NCBI GenBank assembly: GCA_944470555.2
Contig: OX104127.1
Location: 132,185,113 to 132,249,112 of the forward strand
Direction of reading: 5' to 3'
Length of the DNA: 64,000 bases
Source: Heterobilharzia americana
Lineage: Eukaryota; Platyhelminthes; Trematoda; Strigeidida; Schistosomatidae
The position numbers and the translations under genes were made by a program. A model generated the notes under the pieces. It was not told where the DNA came from and ran no database searches. It saw only the letters and a list, made by a program, of their open reading frames with translations. Position 1 is the first letter of the stretch, and each line of letters starts with the position of its first letter. Of the stretch, positions 35,201-50,200 are shown piece after piece.

Positions 35201-38200
35201 GCTATCGTGCTCCAGTGGCTTAGTGGATAACGCGTTGTGGCGTTTAAAGCGAAGAGTACTGGGTTGGCTCCTCGGTAGGAACAGCATCACTCACTGAGGT
35301 GCAGGTACATCCAGCTGACGAGTCCGAAGTAGGACGAAACGCACGTCCTAGATTCCTCTGCTAGTCACCAAGATCAATATAACAGAAAAAAATATGGTTC
35401 ATTGTCAAGTGACTAAATGAAAATTTAGTTCTGCATTTTTACATCTGATTTAAGTTCTTATCACACGTGTGTCGATTGTCAATCCTCTCAGGGAAGTTTG
35501 AAACAAGGTCAAGTCTTGTCTTGTTCCGCCATTTCTATTTAGACTACTTAATTCTATTTTATGTGAAGAGATTGCTATGAAAAGTCTGTTATAATTCTAA
35601 GAACCTTAGTGAATAATTTCGATACCGTCAAAGACTAATCTATGACTTGAAATTATAGTATATAGAGAGCTACGGTTATTGTCGGTGTTTAGGAATGCCA
35701 ACCCCTAGGCATTTCAGAATTTCTAAAATGATTCAGATTTAACAGTGAGATACTATTTAATATTGAACACTCAAAAACTAATGGTTGTCTTTAAAACGGA
35801 TCACCAACCTAACTAATAGTAAATAATAATAATCAGTCCCTTGAGTTCCTAGTGGAACATAGGGCTTCAGTAGCGCGTCTCCAGTGCACTCTGTTCTCTG
35901 CAAACTTTTGAACCTGACTCCACGACAGCCCAGAAGCTCTTATTTCTTCCTCACACGATCTCCTCCATTTCACCCTCGCCTCGGACGCCCAACTCATCGT
36001 CTCCCATCTGGGTTCCACTCGAGAAATTGGCCTGACGTGTGCTGTTCCCAGTCGGCCTTCTCAGTTTATGCCCAATCCATCTCCACTTCCTTCTGCATAT
36101 TTGTTCAGCAACAGGTTCTTGGTTGGTTCGTTACCAGCCAGAGTTCCTTGTTGCTTATTATTTCTGGCCATCTGATCTTCAATAACCAGCCAGCGTAGGC
36201 AGTTGTTGATGAATGTCTGAAGTTTGTTGGAAATGCCTTTCGGAACGCGCCAAGTCTCTGAACCATATAGAAGCACAAACTTGACGTTGGTGTTGAAAAT
36301 CCGCATCTTGCTCCATATGCTGAGTGCAGAAGATCTCCACACTGGTTTCAGGCTAATGAACGCCTGTCTTGCTTTCCCGATCCTGACTTTGACGTCCTCG
36401 TCTGTGCCTATGCCACCTGTAGTTGAAGCAATGCTGCCTAGATAGGTGAAAGAGGCTACTTCCTTTCAGTTTCTCCCGTTGATGGTGATTGGTGCTTGTT
36501 GTTCATGTTGTTGTTGGTTGGATATCTTCATCACCTCTGTCTTCTCTACGTTCACTTAAAGTCCTGTCTTCGCTGCCTCTTCTGTCAACTTGTTAGTTTT
36601 CGCCTGTAGATATAGTTGTTGAATGAGATTGATAAAGGTTTGCAGTATTCCGTAGTGTTGAAGCAAATGCCAAATTACTTCTCGGTCGACGCCTCGATGG
36701 AAGGCCCATTCAAAGTCGATGAAGTTGAAGTAGAGTTGACCGCCATTCTGTGCTCTGTTCTACGGTGATGCGAAGTGTAGCGTTGCAATTTGATCCGCAC
36801 GTGATATGTACTTCTTGAATACAGCCTGTTCGGGTCGTAGTTTTGTAGCCAGCACATCCTTTAGTCTCTCCAGGATGATGCGGCTTAATATTTTGCTTGG
36901 GGTGGACAGGAGCATGATTCCGCGCCAGTTCTTGCAAACACTTAGGTCGCCCTGCTTCGGGAGTTTGACAAGGTAGCCCTCCTTCCAATCAACAGGCAGG
37001 TTCCTTCCAGACCTTCTGCAATAGTGGTGTGAGCATGTCTGCTGTTGTCCCTATGTCCGCTCTTAGTGCTTCTGGCGGGATTCCATCTGGTCCTGCTGTT
37101 TTCCAGCATTTCAGTAGCCTTATGGTGTTTAGGACTTCGACTTTCATCGGAGGGCTTGTGTTCACTTGTAGTTCTGTGACTGCAGGTGGTATTTCTGGAC
37201 GAAGTGCAGGTGGTCGTCTATTCAAGAGCTTTTTGAAGTGGTCAGCCCATTGTTTCTTTTGTTCCTCCTCTTTGGTGATTAGATTTCTATCATCATCTTC
37301 TATTGGTTTCATCTGTGTTGATCTCTTCCCAGAACCTGGTTATTTGATACAATGTTGTCAGGTCTCTTCTACCAGCAGCCTGTTATGCTTCACTTGCCAG
37401 TGTGTTGTGGAAGTGTCTTCTGTCTTTCCGCGCGCTCTTTTTCACTTCTTTTTCCAGTTCCTCTTCTCGTTGTTCATCCTTGTACTGGTTTATCTTCTGC
37501 TTCACCATCCTCCTCTCCCTGCTCTATCAACTTCCATGTGTCCGTCGAGATCTATTCCTTATGTTCTTTCTTCTTCCTTCCCTAATACGGTTATGCAGGT
37601 TTCTTTCCACATAGATTTCAAAGAGTTCCAATGCTCATCCACACAGGTTTCTTTAGGGATGTCGCTCGACATCTCCCATTTTGTCTTGATGGCTGCCGTG
37701 AAGATTTTCTTCGTAGTTTCGTCCTTCAGTTTCCTGGTGTTGAACTTGAACTGTGGTCTATCACCAACTTCCTTGAAGGCTTTTAACTTGATTTGGAAGG
37801 TACCTTGCACTAGAAAGTGATCTGAGCCTACATCTGCTCCCCTTCTTGACCTAGTGTCAAGTAGACTGAGTCTCCATTTTCTTGAGATTGAGATAAAGTC
37901 GATCTGATTTTTAGTGTGTCCATCTGGTGAAATCAACTCCATGTGACTTTGTGAATATCCTTGTGCTTGTACACACTGCCTCCAATCACCAAATCGTTGA
38001 ATGCACAGAATTCTGCAAACAATTCTCGATTCTCTTTCATTTCACCGAGCGCTTCTCGACCCATGATTAGTGTTCTCTTCCTGTGTTATCCGCTACCAGT
38101 TTGGCATTCATGTCTCCCATTCGAATTTTGATGTCGCCAACTGAGGTCTTGTCCAGTACTGATTGTAGTTGTCTGCGGAATTCCTCCTTCTTCTCTTGCT

Positions 38201-41200
38201 CTGCATTATTTGTAGGTGCGTCGCGTAGCATTGTATGATTGTGGCTCCTTCCTTTTGAGTTGAACCATCTTGTTATGATCCTGGAGGAGATCGGTTCCCA
38301 CTGTATGAAAGCCTTCGATGCTGTTGGGACATCATGATAGCCACTCCAAAACTCAGTGTGCTCGTTGTTGTCGTCCGGGCGACAATGTCGGAGTAGATTA
38401 TTGATCCTCCAATTGACAGTTTGGAGAGTCCACTTCTATTCCACCTGCCTCCGCAGATTCCTAGCACTTCAACGCGATACCTTCTCACCTCCTTTGCAAT
38501 CTGGGCAGCCTTGTGAGGTTCAAACATAGTGCGGACATTCCATATCCCACGTTTACTTTCGTTTTCATCGAGAGAAGATACATCGGCTAATTGGCTTCCC
38601 GAAGGCTTTCACCAACCAGCGTCCTTTCACCTCTCCGATTCGAGCGGGGAATAATTTTGTTTTTATTTTTCATATTTTGTTTGTGCTTTGAAGTTTCTTT
38701 AGCGGTTGGATTTGTTTTACGGGGTAGAGTTGCTAGCCCCACGCCCAACCATCCCTCTTTATCCGGGCTTAGGACCGGCTAGTAACTAGTGAACTAGTTA
38801 ACCAGGATGAAAATGTACAGAGTCATTATCGTTTCGAATCGATAATTCACAAAGCAAATATTCACGTATGCATATAGGTTTTGACTGAGTGGGGTTGCGA
38901 ATTACCCATTCATGAGAAGAGTTTAATGGTAGATTTAAAATTTCTTCGAAGTTAACACTTTCAAAATGCTGTGATCAAAAATAAATAATTTTCAGATAAA
39001 ACTTTTCGAGACATAGTGATGGTGTTTCGCAAGAAGCCTATAAAGTTGACGATCCCCAACATTGAATTCTGAAGTCAATAGTCGTTGGTTTGTGTTGTAT
39101 ACAACTTCCTTGCTGGAAAGATCCCAAAACAACTGGAACTCATGACAGGTGATTTGGCTGAGAATCGATGGCAGTGGCGCAGATTCATCTACAGCCTACC
39201 TACATGTTAGTCATTACATCAAACGTTGCTATCTCCTTTACCTTCTCATCCTTTTGTTTTATGACGTTTCTGTGTATTCAGTTGTTACTTTAATTACTGT
39301 CTTCCATGCTAATGCTCTGTACTTTGCGACAACTCCAACTGTTTCATAGTAATGTTGTTGATGACTAAAATTCGTTTTACTCCTACTACACAAAGGTGTG
39401 AAAAATATTTTTTGAAAACACAATACTAACCTGTTTCCAAAAAGTATGGATAATGAGTATAGTTTCGATATTCAGCGCTTTTCAGTAGACAGGAAATTAT
39501 AGCATCAGTGACAAGATCTGGCAAAACTTCAGCTATTTGACCAATTAGACGTATCGCCCCGTCGGCTTCTTCCCAAGGTTCACTGGCACGCTGATTCAAA
39601 CCGTCATGACAACCACCACCCTTTCGACCTGAAATGTTCCCGTTGCAAAATAAACATTGAAAACTGGAAACAATTATATTATCAAATAATACTGGAAAAT
39701 CTCGTTAAGCTGTATATGAAATATCATGCATCTGGGATAAATAGATAATAAATATTTTCATTTTAATCCAAGCTATCATTGTACAGGCTTATGAAATAGG
39801 CTATGAGTCACAATTAAGGTGAGGGCGCTTGATACCAGCCAACCACACACATCGAAGAGGGTTTTGAATCCAAGACATCGTCTGACAGTCAATTTCTTAA
39901 TCCAATGACGAAAGTTCCTGTATAAACAAAGACATGATTAGAGATGTACCGGGATTTAAAAGATTTTTTCCATGTAATAGATCATAACAGTTTATATCCC
40001 TGTTTTTGTATCATCCATTCATGCTATTAGGTAGACCTGCAAATACATTTATCTGATTGGAAAGCCAAATATATAAAACCACTGAACAAATGCAATAGGT
40101 TCCCATCTAAACACCAGTTACAATTTCTGACTAGTTTTCCCAGTGCCTTTTTAAGTTCTAGAGATAACTCACCTATCTGTAAGACACAACTGCACTCGAA
40201 TAGCAGAATACAAACAGTCATCAAAGATATTGCAGTCATCTCTGATAGTGAATGTTCTCCCTACAGTCATGCTAATATGAAGTGTAGCAACTTAAACCGA
40301 TGCACTTCTATGTCAAGTTTTAAGCTGATTTGCTTGTTTATTTTGTATCTTTGTCCTCTACAGTGCAAAGATGACTATATATACCAATGATAGTAGAGAT
40401 CATCAAACATACAGAATAACAAGTTCAATAATATCGTTACCACTACATTTTGAAACAATAGTTTGTGCTTTCATTAAGTTTAAATAAGTGCCAAAAATGA
40501 GTCGAAAACCATATGAACAACAGTAAGTCAGAGAACACTCATAATCCTAAAAATTTAGAAATTTCTCATTTCCCTACAAAGTTTAGATGCCAGTTTTATA
40601 TGGTGTCTACACATGTAATCCAACGAAAGAAGGCTTTAAATACTTTAAATTTACTCTGGATCCGAATTAGTCAGTGCGTTACGTTAACAATCAATCAGTG
40701 TCAGTCATGTGAATGGTATGATACCCCAATACCGTTATGATGTGTTCAGTCTTTTCTAACTAATGGGCCACTGATAATCATCACTTGACCAAATATAACA
40801 TTTGTGAACTAAACTCTGCGTATATAACAAAATAAAACTTCCAACCGTTTGATGAAAACTAAAAAGTCATACTTTCATCTCAATCACCTCTGTAGTTGTT
40901 GTTAATCTGATTACTGAAGTTCATATGTACCACCCTTTTATACGGATATTTTTCTGGTGGAGGCCTGTAATCCTAGTTTTCTCCAGAGAACTTGAGCGAA
41001 TCTTGACCACACTACTGATTCAGTAGCTTGAAACAACATCGAATATTTTTATGTCGTTACTTGTATATTAATATATAACCGAAACACAGGCAATATCGAG
41101 TTATCCACACAGGAACTCATATGTCGATAGCGACCAATCAATTCGGTTCAACTAACGACGGGATAATACAAATAACAACATAAAAACTATACCCGTTGCA

Positions 41201-44200
41201 CAAAAAGTGGCTATCATAACTCGGTGGCTCGAAGGATAACGCTTAAGCGTTTGAAGTGATTGATCCCGGGTTCGAGGCTTAGTGGCAACGACGACGCTCA
41301 CTAAGAGGCAGGAACATCTAGCTGAGGAGTCCCAAATAGGAGGAAACCCGCATCCTGGATTCCACTGTTAGTCACTGTCCATCATTAACAAAAATATGAT
41401 TAAAAAGAGAAACAAATTTCTATCATGGTGTAACGTCCTTAAGTCTTTGCTCAAAAAGTAATAACAGCTTATTGATTTTGAAATTTTGGAAAAGATTTGT
41501 AGCTCAGGATGACCTGAAAATGCCACCAACCCTGATGATGAAACATTCAAGACAAAATATCAAAGTTCAAATACCAAACCACCATCAGCTTCTTGATCTC
41601 TTATCTCCTGACGACTATGTTATTAAAAACTTTCTTTTTTCCAGTAAAAATTTAAAACAAGTAATGAATATGAAGAAAGTAGGACTTAATGAATGCATAA
41701 ATCTCAGTAGAACTAGTCAGTTGGATACTCTACATACCTAATTACAAATACCGTTAAGAAGTGCACTAGAACAGACACACATATATTATGTAGACTGATA
41801 CATCGATTTAAGTGTACCAATATAGAGATGAACAATTTTCACAGGTCAGGTGACAAGGCAAAAAATAAGAGTGAATGTTCAAATTGAATAAGTTGAAGAT
41901 CGATTGCATAATCAAAATATAAACTTAGATAGTAGTACAGTCTAAAGAATCATGTGGATTTCGAGTGACAAAATAATGATAATAACGATAATGATATTAA
42001 TGTTGTTGTTTGCATTATCCCATCGCTAAGTGGACCGAATTGATCGGTCTCTATTGGCATATGGGCTTCTGCGTATATCCCTCGATATTGCCTGTGCTCG
42101 ACTTAGATAATGATGATGGATGGTGTCTAGCAGTGGAATTCGCGACGTGCGTTCCGTCCTATTTGGGACTCGTCAGCTGGATTTACCTGCTTCCCAGTGG
42201 AAGATGTTGTTCCCTCGGGACCGATTGCTTTAAACGCCAAAACACTATCCACTAAACCACCGAGTCAAGATAGCAACAACAACAACCCGTCGCACAAAAC
42301 GTGGCTATCGTGACTCGCTGGCCTAGAAGATAACGCTCTGGAGTTTGAGGCGATTGGTCCCGAGTTCCAGTCCTAGTGGGAACAACATCGCTCACTGGGA
42401 AGCAGGTACATTCGGCTGACGAGTCCCTAAAAGGGCGAAACGCGAGTCCTAGATTCCACTTTTAGCCACTATCTATCATTAACAATAATTATAATAATGT
42501 TGACACTGGGGTGAAAAGTGAATCGGTAGATTCCGCCATTCACAACAGAGTAGTTAGTAGTCATTTAAGATCAGGCATGTATTGAGATGAACAATAATGA
42601 TAACAATGGTAATAAGAATAAAGTCGACTTAACGAAACACATCAGGAAAAAAAACCAAAAGTATAAGATAAGAGTAATAATTGAAGGCAAAAATCAAGTA
42701 GGGAAGAGTAAATATAATTAGACGACATTTCAATTCATACCATGGTAGATCCAAGTTAACCACCATTTTCTTCTGAACGCAAAGATCTGATTTGACAATC
42801 TGAATCTCATAAACCTTTGCAATTACATTCAATTTCATATTCTGCTGTCTACTAATAATCCTAAAGGACTTACAGGTATCACAATATCATACACATAATC
42901 TACAACGTGCTTCGTTATCGAACGTTTCAAGGTTTTCTTTTCTGTACACTTCAGTCACTTGGGTAGGTGTTCAACCATTCGTGCGATTGATGCTTAGTGC
43001 TCTGCTGAGTTTGTCACGTAGACAAATAATATGTCAAAAGCATAAATATTACTATTGAAATTGCCTGGAACTTCAAAGGTGTGTTGCTTTAATGAGGGTG
43101 CTGGTCGCATAATTACACTGTAAAACTTTAATAATTGTAGCCCACTCCAAATAAGAAACATAAAAATGAAATAGGACTGAATGCATCACAAACTACAACA
43201 TTAAGTGGAAAAATGCAAGAATAAAGCCAACAAGCAAAAGCTCGTGTGTACAAATGAGTTAACATACATAACAGTCATAATTTATTGTTGATCTCCAAGA
43301 TAAAGAATTATGCACAGTTAATATACCTTTCTGCATTTTGGGTGCCAGTGATCCACAAGAATACATAACTTGGTTAGTATGACGACTGTCATGAGCAGCA
43401 TCTCCACTGAGTACAGTAACCTGAGAAGCTCCAGGACCTTTACCACACACGCGACGAGACTCTGCACCATGAGAATCTTTAGGTTGTTTGCTTAATCCAT
43501 CGATTTTTTCCAGAATATGGTTTATGTACAGCTTCAAAAAAGTTAGGGAAGACGAATCATTTGGACACTCATAACACAATACAAAAATGTGATTCATCCA
43601 TCTACTAATACAAATAACATTACTATAACTATCACTACATATCAGTGTACATCAAAAGATGGCATTTAGAAGTTTAGAAAGTTTCACAGCCCCTTCATTC
43701 CACTGCACTTCACATGCTCAAAGTAAAGCTTAGAATTCCAATACTTTCTATGACATATCACTCATTCATCTAGTTCACATGATCATATCAAAAGTGTACA
43801 TCGTTTACGGGAAACAGCCACCATTAAATCACTAACACTGCATAAAGTATTTTATGACTCATATGAATACAAAAATATATTTTACAAAGCGTTAACTAAA
43901 GTGATGGAGTTCCTAAAAAAATAAGTGAATTCGAGTTCATGATAAACCAGGAAAACGACCTTTCAGTTAGTTAGAAACAACTATCCCTGGCTACCCTGAA
44001 GGCTAGTTCCCTCATTTTCACATATATTCATCACACTGGAATGGAATCCACTGAGCAACCTTGTGCACATTCATGCAGTAGACAATAAGCAACACCTATT
44101 GTGTGAGGGCTACTATCTGGTTGCCTAAACCTCGGCAGGCGGAGCGGGCCTCGAACCCATAACCCATTGGTTGAAAGCCAACTCACTAAACCAATGACCC

Positions 44201-47200
44201 ACAGATCCATATTCGTCAGACTGTGTAGTTCCTATTTGATTTAAAGTCAGTCTCTAGTATCTGAACTCAGCTGAGAATTTAATGATCTACCACACCTGTA
44301 TACGATGCTGAGATTAATTTCGCTTCTTACTAAATACATTTCAGCCTGGGGTAAGCCTTCAGCGATCTAACTGTCTAGTTTATAAAATACCACAGAAACT
44401 AGCGAGATTACGTGTGCAAAGAACCTACATTATATCTTTTTACTCAACTTAGGCTACATCAGATAACTGATACATGACTATAGATATGCTGTTTGTGTAC
44501 TGAAAGTAAGCTGGTATCAAATAAAAATGAAGAGATTTATTACTAAACAACTTACATTTATTAGATTTGGATCACTAACCGACTTTAAAATTTGAGCAAT
44601 AGATCTAGCAGCACCCTCTCGTACAGAAGGGATACTATCGCAAAGGTTGCGCAGAAAATGCTTAGACATCAAATCATCATGTCCACTTGCACGAGTTTCA
44701 TTGGGAAACATGGAAATTAACGAACCTAATGCGACGCAAGCAGCATCTCTTACAGGCCAACTTTCATCTCCAAAGCACACTAATAACGAACCCAAAAGTT
44801 TGTCAATAAATGGAAGAAGTAGATGTGAATCCAATTTGCTAACGATTTCAGCCATAGAAGCGCAAGCAGCTTCACGTACCTATGAATAGAAAGAAAAAAC
44901 GGCGCTAAGGATTATTAGACATTAAAAGAATAGTATCATCACCTTTCGATAAAAGTCAAATCTCCTAGGCATCAGTTTTTCAAAAGCTAATACAACATAA
45001 TGTAACAAAATAAAATCAAGTGAACACGTCACAACATAGAAAAGAGAAATCAACATAGGACCTCGCACACAACCGCATCGGCTCAAGTTGCCACAATTCA
45101 CACAGCAGTATACAAAGAACAAGTGTACAGAACATGAGTTATATCAAAGTACATAAAGTAGACTGAGAGAATAAACAATTCGAAGATAAAGGTTAGTGCG
45201 AATGTTCAAGCTTTAGAACAAGTCAAAGAATCAACACATCTGCGCCACTGTCATCCATTTCCAGCCACGTCATCAACACTTCTCAACCACTGATGGCCAT
45301 CGTCTTGTGGAGATCAATCAGACAGTCTACATTTCTCCACACGGCTCAGACCACCAATCACAAACTTCATCGACTGGTGCTATCTCTTCGTTTGGCCACA
45401 CAAAACTCTCTTCCATTTGCATGACACCTCAACTAGGTGGTGCGTCGACAGGCCCAACACATGTCCAACCCACCTCAGTCGATGAATGTTCACAACCTCA
45501 TCAATCGACTTGCCTATCTCACATAGTACCCTTCGCCTGACATCAATACTGCATACACGCTGATTCCACAAAACACCAGCAATGCTACGAAGATATCTCA
45601 GATCAAAAAATCGTAACCACTTCATATCTCGTACTTTTAATGACCATGTCTCACAGCCGTATAACAAGACAGAACGAACTGCAGAGCACTATACTCGTCC
45701 TTAGATAGATAATCGGATATCTCGCCAGTTGGCACCACAGATGACGCAAGTTCGTAAATGTGAAACAGTCCCTTTTATCCGTGCTGACATGGCATCAAAA
45801 ACCAAACCATTCAGCATGATTCAACTCCACAAGTAAGTCAAGTGATCGACACATCCCACCACTTCACTCCCTATCCTTAAACTGGGAGATGGTGCAGATC
45901 GAGCCTCAAGCATCACCTCAAATTTGGAAGGTGCAAAAGGCATACCAAACATACACAGATTCATCCTCATGAGATTCAGAAGACCTTGGATCTTCTCAGT
46001 GTCTTTATTTAACCGAACAATGTTATCTGTATACTCCAAGTTAACCAGATAACCTCCAGGGAGTAGATCAGTCTCTGTGAAGTCAGACGCACCTTACCCA
46101 AGGTTATGTCCGATTATACATCATCTATAACGAGGTTGAACAGAGGGTATCCCTGGCAGACACCAGCTGTCGTCAATTCACATAACAACTCTCCATGAAC
46201 CCTTCACAGCTGTAGAGGGCTTTGAATAGCGTTATATCCTTGCTAGACACTGCCTTCCCAGTCAGACACTTCCGCAACACCTGACAGTCGACTGAGTCAA
46301 ATGTCACCTGCCTGCAGGTCAAGAAATATGGGAAAGTGTCAGCGGTCGGTATGTGTACCTATGTTCTAGAACCTTTCAGAGGGTGAAAATATGATCCATG
46401 CACTCTCGTTCACCTGCCTGGTTTTCTAGAGTTCGCTGCTCTCGAGCTTTACTTAGACGTTGGATAACTATGGAGCCTAGGATCTTGGACACAACATTAG
46501 TCACACTAATTCCCCTATGGTTGTTACAAGATTCCCCCCACTTCTTATAAACTGGGGTGATTCGTGACGTACACCAGTATGACAGCACTACTACTGATTC
46601 CCATAGACTATGTTGTACTTCCGTCATCCTTATCAACAATTTCTTACCTTCATCCTTGAAAACTTCGGGAGTCAAACCGTCAAGTCCAGTCTCTTTGCAT
46701 AGTTTCACGTTAGAAATACCCTTCTCAACCTAAGGAAGAGTGGGAGGACCGGCACCGACGTCCTATTTAGGCTCAGGATGAATGCTGGGTAACTGAAGTG
46801 TTGCTGTAGGTCAGTTGAACTGTGCTTCTAACCAACATTCTAGTTATCTGTCCTGAGAGGTTATCAAAGTACTATCCTCTTTGGTGATGATCTCGTTCAT
46901 CATCGTCTTTTTCTTGCCACTACTCTTAATCAGCCCAAATATTTGTCGGGTATTACTTAGTGCTGATGCATTCTGCATCTCTTTCACTTTCGCCGCCTAC
47001 CACTGCTCGCGGTCACTGCGAAAACTCATAAACTTACGTTTGAGCTGACAATGATAATAAATCCAGTGACTGAGTAGAAATTTCGTAACACGGTGAACTT
47101 GGATGTTTGGAAGATTTGATAGGCGCTTTCGAAGCCTTCATTGTAGAAGTTGCTACGTGATTTCTACGAGGACAGTGATACTGCCCGAATCCCCAGATCA

Positions 47201-50200
47201 AAGCGGATTACTCCACAAGCCATTGACTTGAAACATGGTCGAAAACGCAGAATGGTAACGTCAGGTTATGGATTTCCATAGATACCGCCAACCAATTAAA
47301 TTCCTATACAATTTGTCACTTATGAATTATGGTGCTCATAAGTACCAATGTTTTGAAGTTAGGGTTCACTAAATTCCCTAAGTAGATATTCCCTAGCCAG
47401 TTATCCGGTGATAAGCACGGAAAAGAATGTCTAACCAGGCAAGCGAAGAACTGCCAATTTCAAACATGTTTGAGGCATGTGAAGTCAATCATTACAAAAC
47501 TCCGAGGTATCTTCTGACAGTAACTTTGGTGTAGTAATATTATTTTTTAATCTTTTCCCAAAGGCGTGCTTAGTCCTATAGGCCCCCTTTGCTCTTCAAA
47601 CAGACGATATCAACATAGGTCCTGGCGTTACTGCAGAGCGGTCCAAGTTGCTACATATATCGGCACATCAAACGACTATGCACTGACTCAGATGAGAGAT
47701 AAAGTGATAGAAAGCGGCCTAAACGAAAATCAACATTTTAAGTCATCAGACACTAGGGTGGAAGTTTTCGTGTTTCTATTCCTATTTCATGTCTCTGTCC
47801 AGGAAAACCCTTATCGGACAATTTATTCTACGGTTGACCAATCAAAATAAGCACTTAACTTTTGATACATTGGTTTTATATCCTCATGAAAACTGCATAC
47901 AAATATATTTTGCCGAATAAAGTGTCTTACTTAGTCACAGACCGGACTTTTACCTCCCGGTAATCGCAGCTCGGTGAAGTATAAGGTTCTGATGGCGAAC
48001 AGTCACCATTAGTACCCAGTCCAAGTCTCATCGCGTTGATATCGTTCGCATTCTAATTACTATTCGCTCGGTCACTTCATAAAGAAATAAAGGAATAAGT
48101 CAAAAGTAGAAAGTTGTTAAAAGAGAGCAAGGAGGAATGAGACAATGCTGGAATTCATTATGGCAATTGGGATAAAGATAATGTGTCATTCAGATCGATT
48201 CTCAGCTTATAACCAATTGGCAGTTTTGGTTGTTACGAAAACCCTACCGAAAGTCTACACTCGCCTACATGACTCAGATCAACGGCTAGCGACATCATGG
48301 ACTGTTTATAAGTTTTAGTCTGGCCGCCTCTAACCCGAAACGAATTTAGCCAACACTGCGTGATGGAGATGATGGTGACTAAGTATGTGCAACAAATGTC
48401 CAAGCCATTTGAGTCGATAAAGGTCTACAACCTCATCAACTGCCTTATCCCTTCTGCTAAAAACCCTACGCCTGACTTATGCATTACTGACTTGGTTGCA
48501 CGAAAACACATGGTCAATGCAATGAAGGCAACTGTACTCGAACACTTGAAGCCTTCTTATGTCCACCTTTACAGGATATTTTTCATGGTCATAAAGTAGA
48601 ACAGAGCGAACCGCAAAGCAATACACTCGAACCGTTTGCATCTATGTGGAGATTTCGTCGGTCACCTACCCACCAAGCCTGACCCAACCTCCCAAGAAAG
48701 CGAAGTGCTAAATACACTCAATTACTTCCCTGTCGTGTTAAACAAGACACCAAAGAGGACCAGTCTTGGAGCAACACTTTGCATTTGGATGCTGGGGAAC
48801 GAATCTCAAACATTCTCAGATTGCCACTAAGGGTGTTCAGAAAACGTTGTACTCCGTTGACATCTTCAGCTAACAGGATTATGTCATCTGCGTGCTCTCT
48901 AGGTTTAACTAAAGCATTTTCTGCGACCAGATCAATCTCTCTAAAGGCAGACCACGGAAGGAAGACCTCTACAAGTACCTCGGTGACAAAATAAAATGGG
49001 AGTAGAGAGAGAGTGGATATTCATGAGGGATGCCATTTGACGCACACAACACATTTGATAACTCACCATAGGCTCTAACACCCCATCTATGTCCGAGTAC
49101 ATAGCCTTATACAGAGTGATTCGCCTACTTCATACCTCTATCAGTGAGATATTGCCATAAGACCTCTCGATTGACGGAATCGAACGCCACCTGGATGTTG
49201 AAAAATACAGCCAATGTCGGGCGTTGGTAAGTGTGCATGTCTTCCAGAACCGGGGAGAGTGTGGATAACTGGTCCATCCACCCACGGTAAGGTCGAAACC
49301 CGGCCTGGTTTTCTCGGATTTGCTTTCCCTGAGCTCTGATATTTATAGAAGATGGAATCTTAGATATTATGTTCGTCAAACTGGTTACACTGTGGTTATC
49401 ACTAGAGGATTTCTCTACTTTCTTGAAGAATGGGTCAAGTCAGCATAAGTCATATTTGACTCCCATATGCTAGCCAGCACTTCAGTTTTGTTGACCAGTA
49501 ATCCTCGACCACTGCCCTTAAATATTTCCAGTACTACCCCATCTGACCCTATTCCCCTTATCATTTCCGGTTACTTACAGCCTTTCCATCTTCTGTAAGA
49601 GTTCGGGACCCTACCTCAACGTTTCATTCAGGATCCGACTGGATAGCGGGCAACGGTATAGTAATTGGAGGCCAGTTGAGTTATTCCGTGAAGTGTCCCA
49701 CGCATCATTTTAGTCATCCCCTAGCGAGTGAATCATAGACACATCCTCCTCCGCTACTGTCTCACTAACCACCGACTTTTTCTTTCCAGTTTGCTTAACA
49801 ACTATAAATAGCTGCTTACTGTTACCCATCGCCTTTTCCATCTCTTTAACCTTTATTTCCCGCTACTGTTTCCAGTCACTGCTTAAACATTTTGACAGTC
49901 GACATTTGGATTGCTTCCGCTCATTGTGCTTTGAATCTGCAGGAGTGCGTTTACGTGCATTCATTAATTCAGAAGCTGCTGAGATTAACTGACGCCTTCT
50001 AACCTTTCTTTGAGAGTTAGCTATAGCCCCTAATGCTGTTTTTATAACAAGCTGGAGATGGAGCCACACTTTTTCAGGATAAATGGTGTTCTTGTGGTTC
50101 AAAAACTGCTTTCTTGTTAAAAGTAACCTAAGTATTCTCATCATCGAGCTGAGCTTGAAATGATTTTGTTGCAGTAAATTTTCCAACGTACATTCAGGCG

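Larger units (their letters stand above)
32238..39430 (-). other. HEAT gene intron 7
   Basis: A 7.2 kb intron holding a plus-strand LINE copy (32.59-33.96 kb), SINEs of families B, D and SM-alpha (34.8-35.4 kb), an RTE-like element (35.84-38.79 kb) and a LINE 3' fragment (about 39105-39350). Nothing recognised at 33970-34790. Confidence 0.8.
39629..43326 (-). other. HEAT gene intron 6
   Basis: 3.7 kb with a LINE tail (40.25-40.35 kb) and three SM-alpha copies (41.08-42.49 kb). 40360-41070 and 42490-43320 hold nothing I can name. A plus-strand open stretch at 41472-41741 looks repeat-derived but is unassigned. Confidence 0.75.

Noticed and set aside
37029..37820. Long plus-strand open frame of 263 codons
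   Set aside because: It is the antisense shadow of the RTE-like endonuclease/RT on the minus strand.
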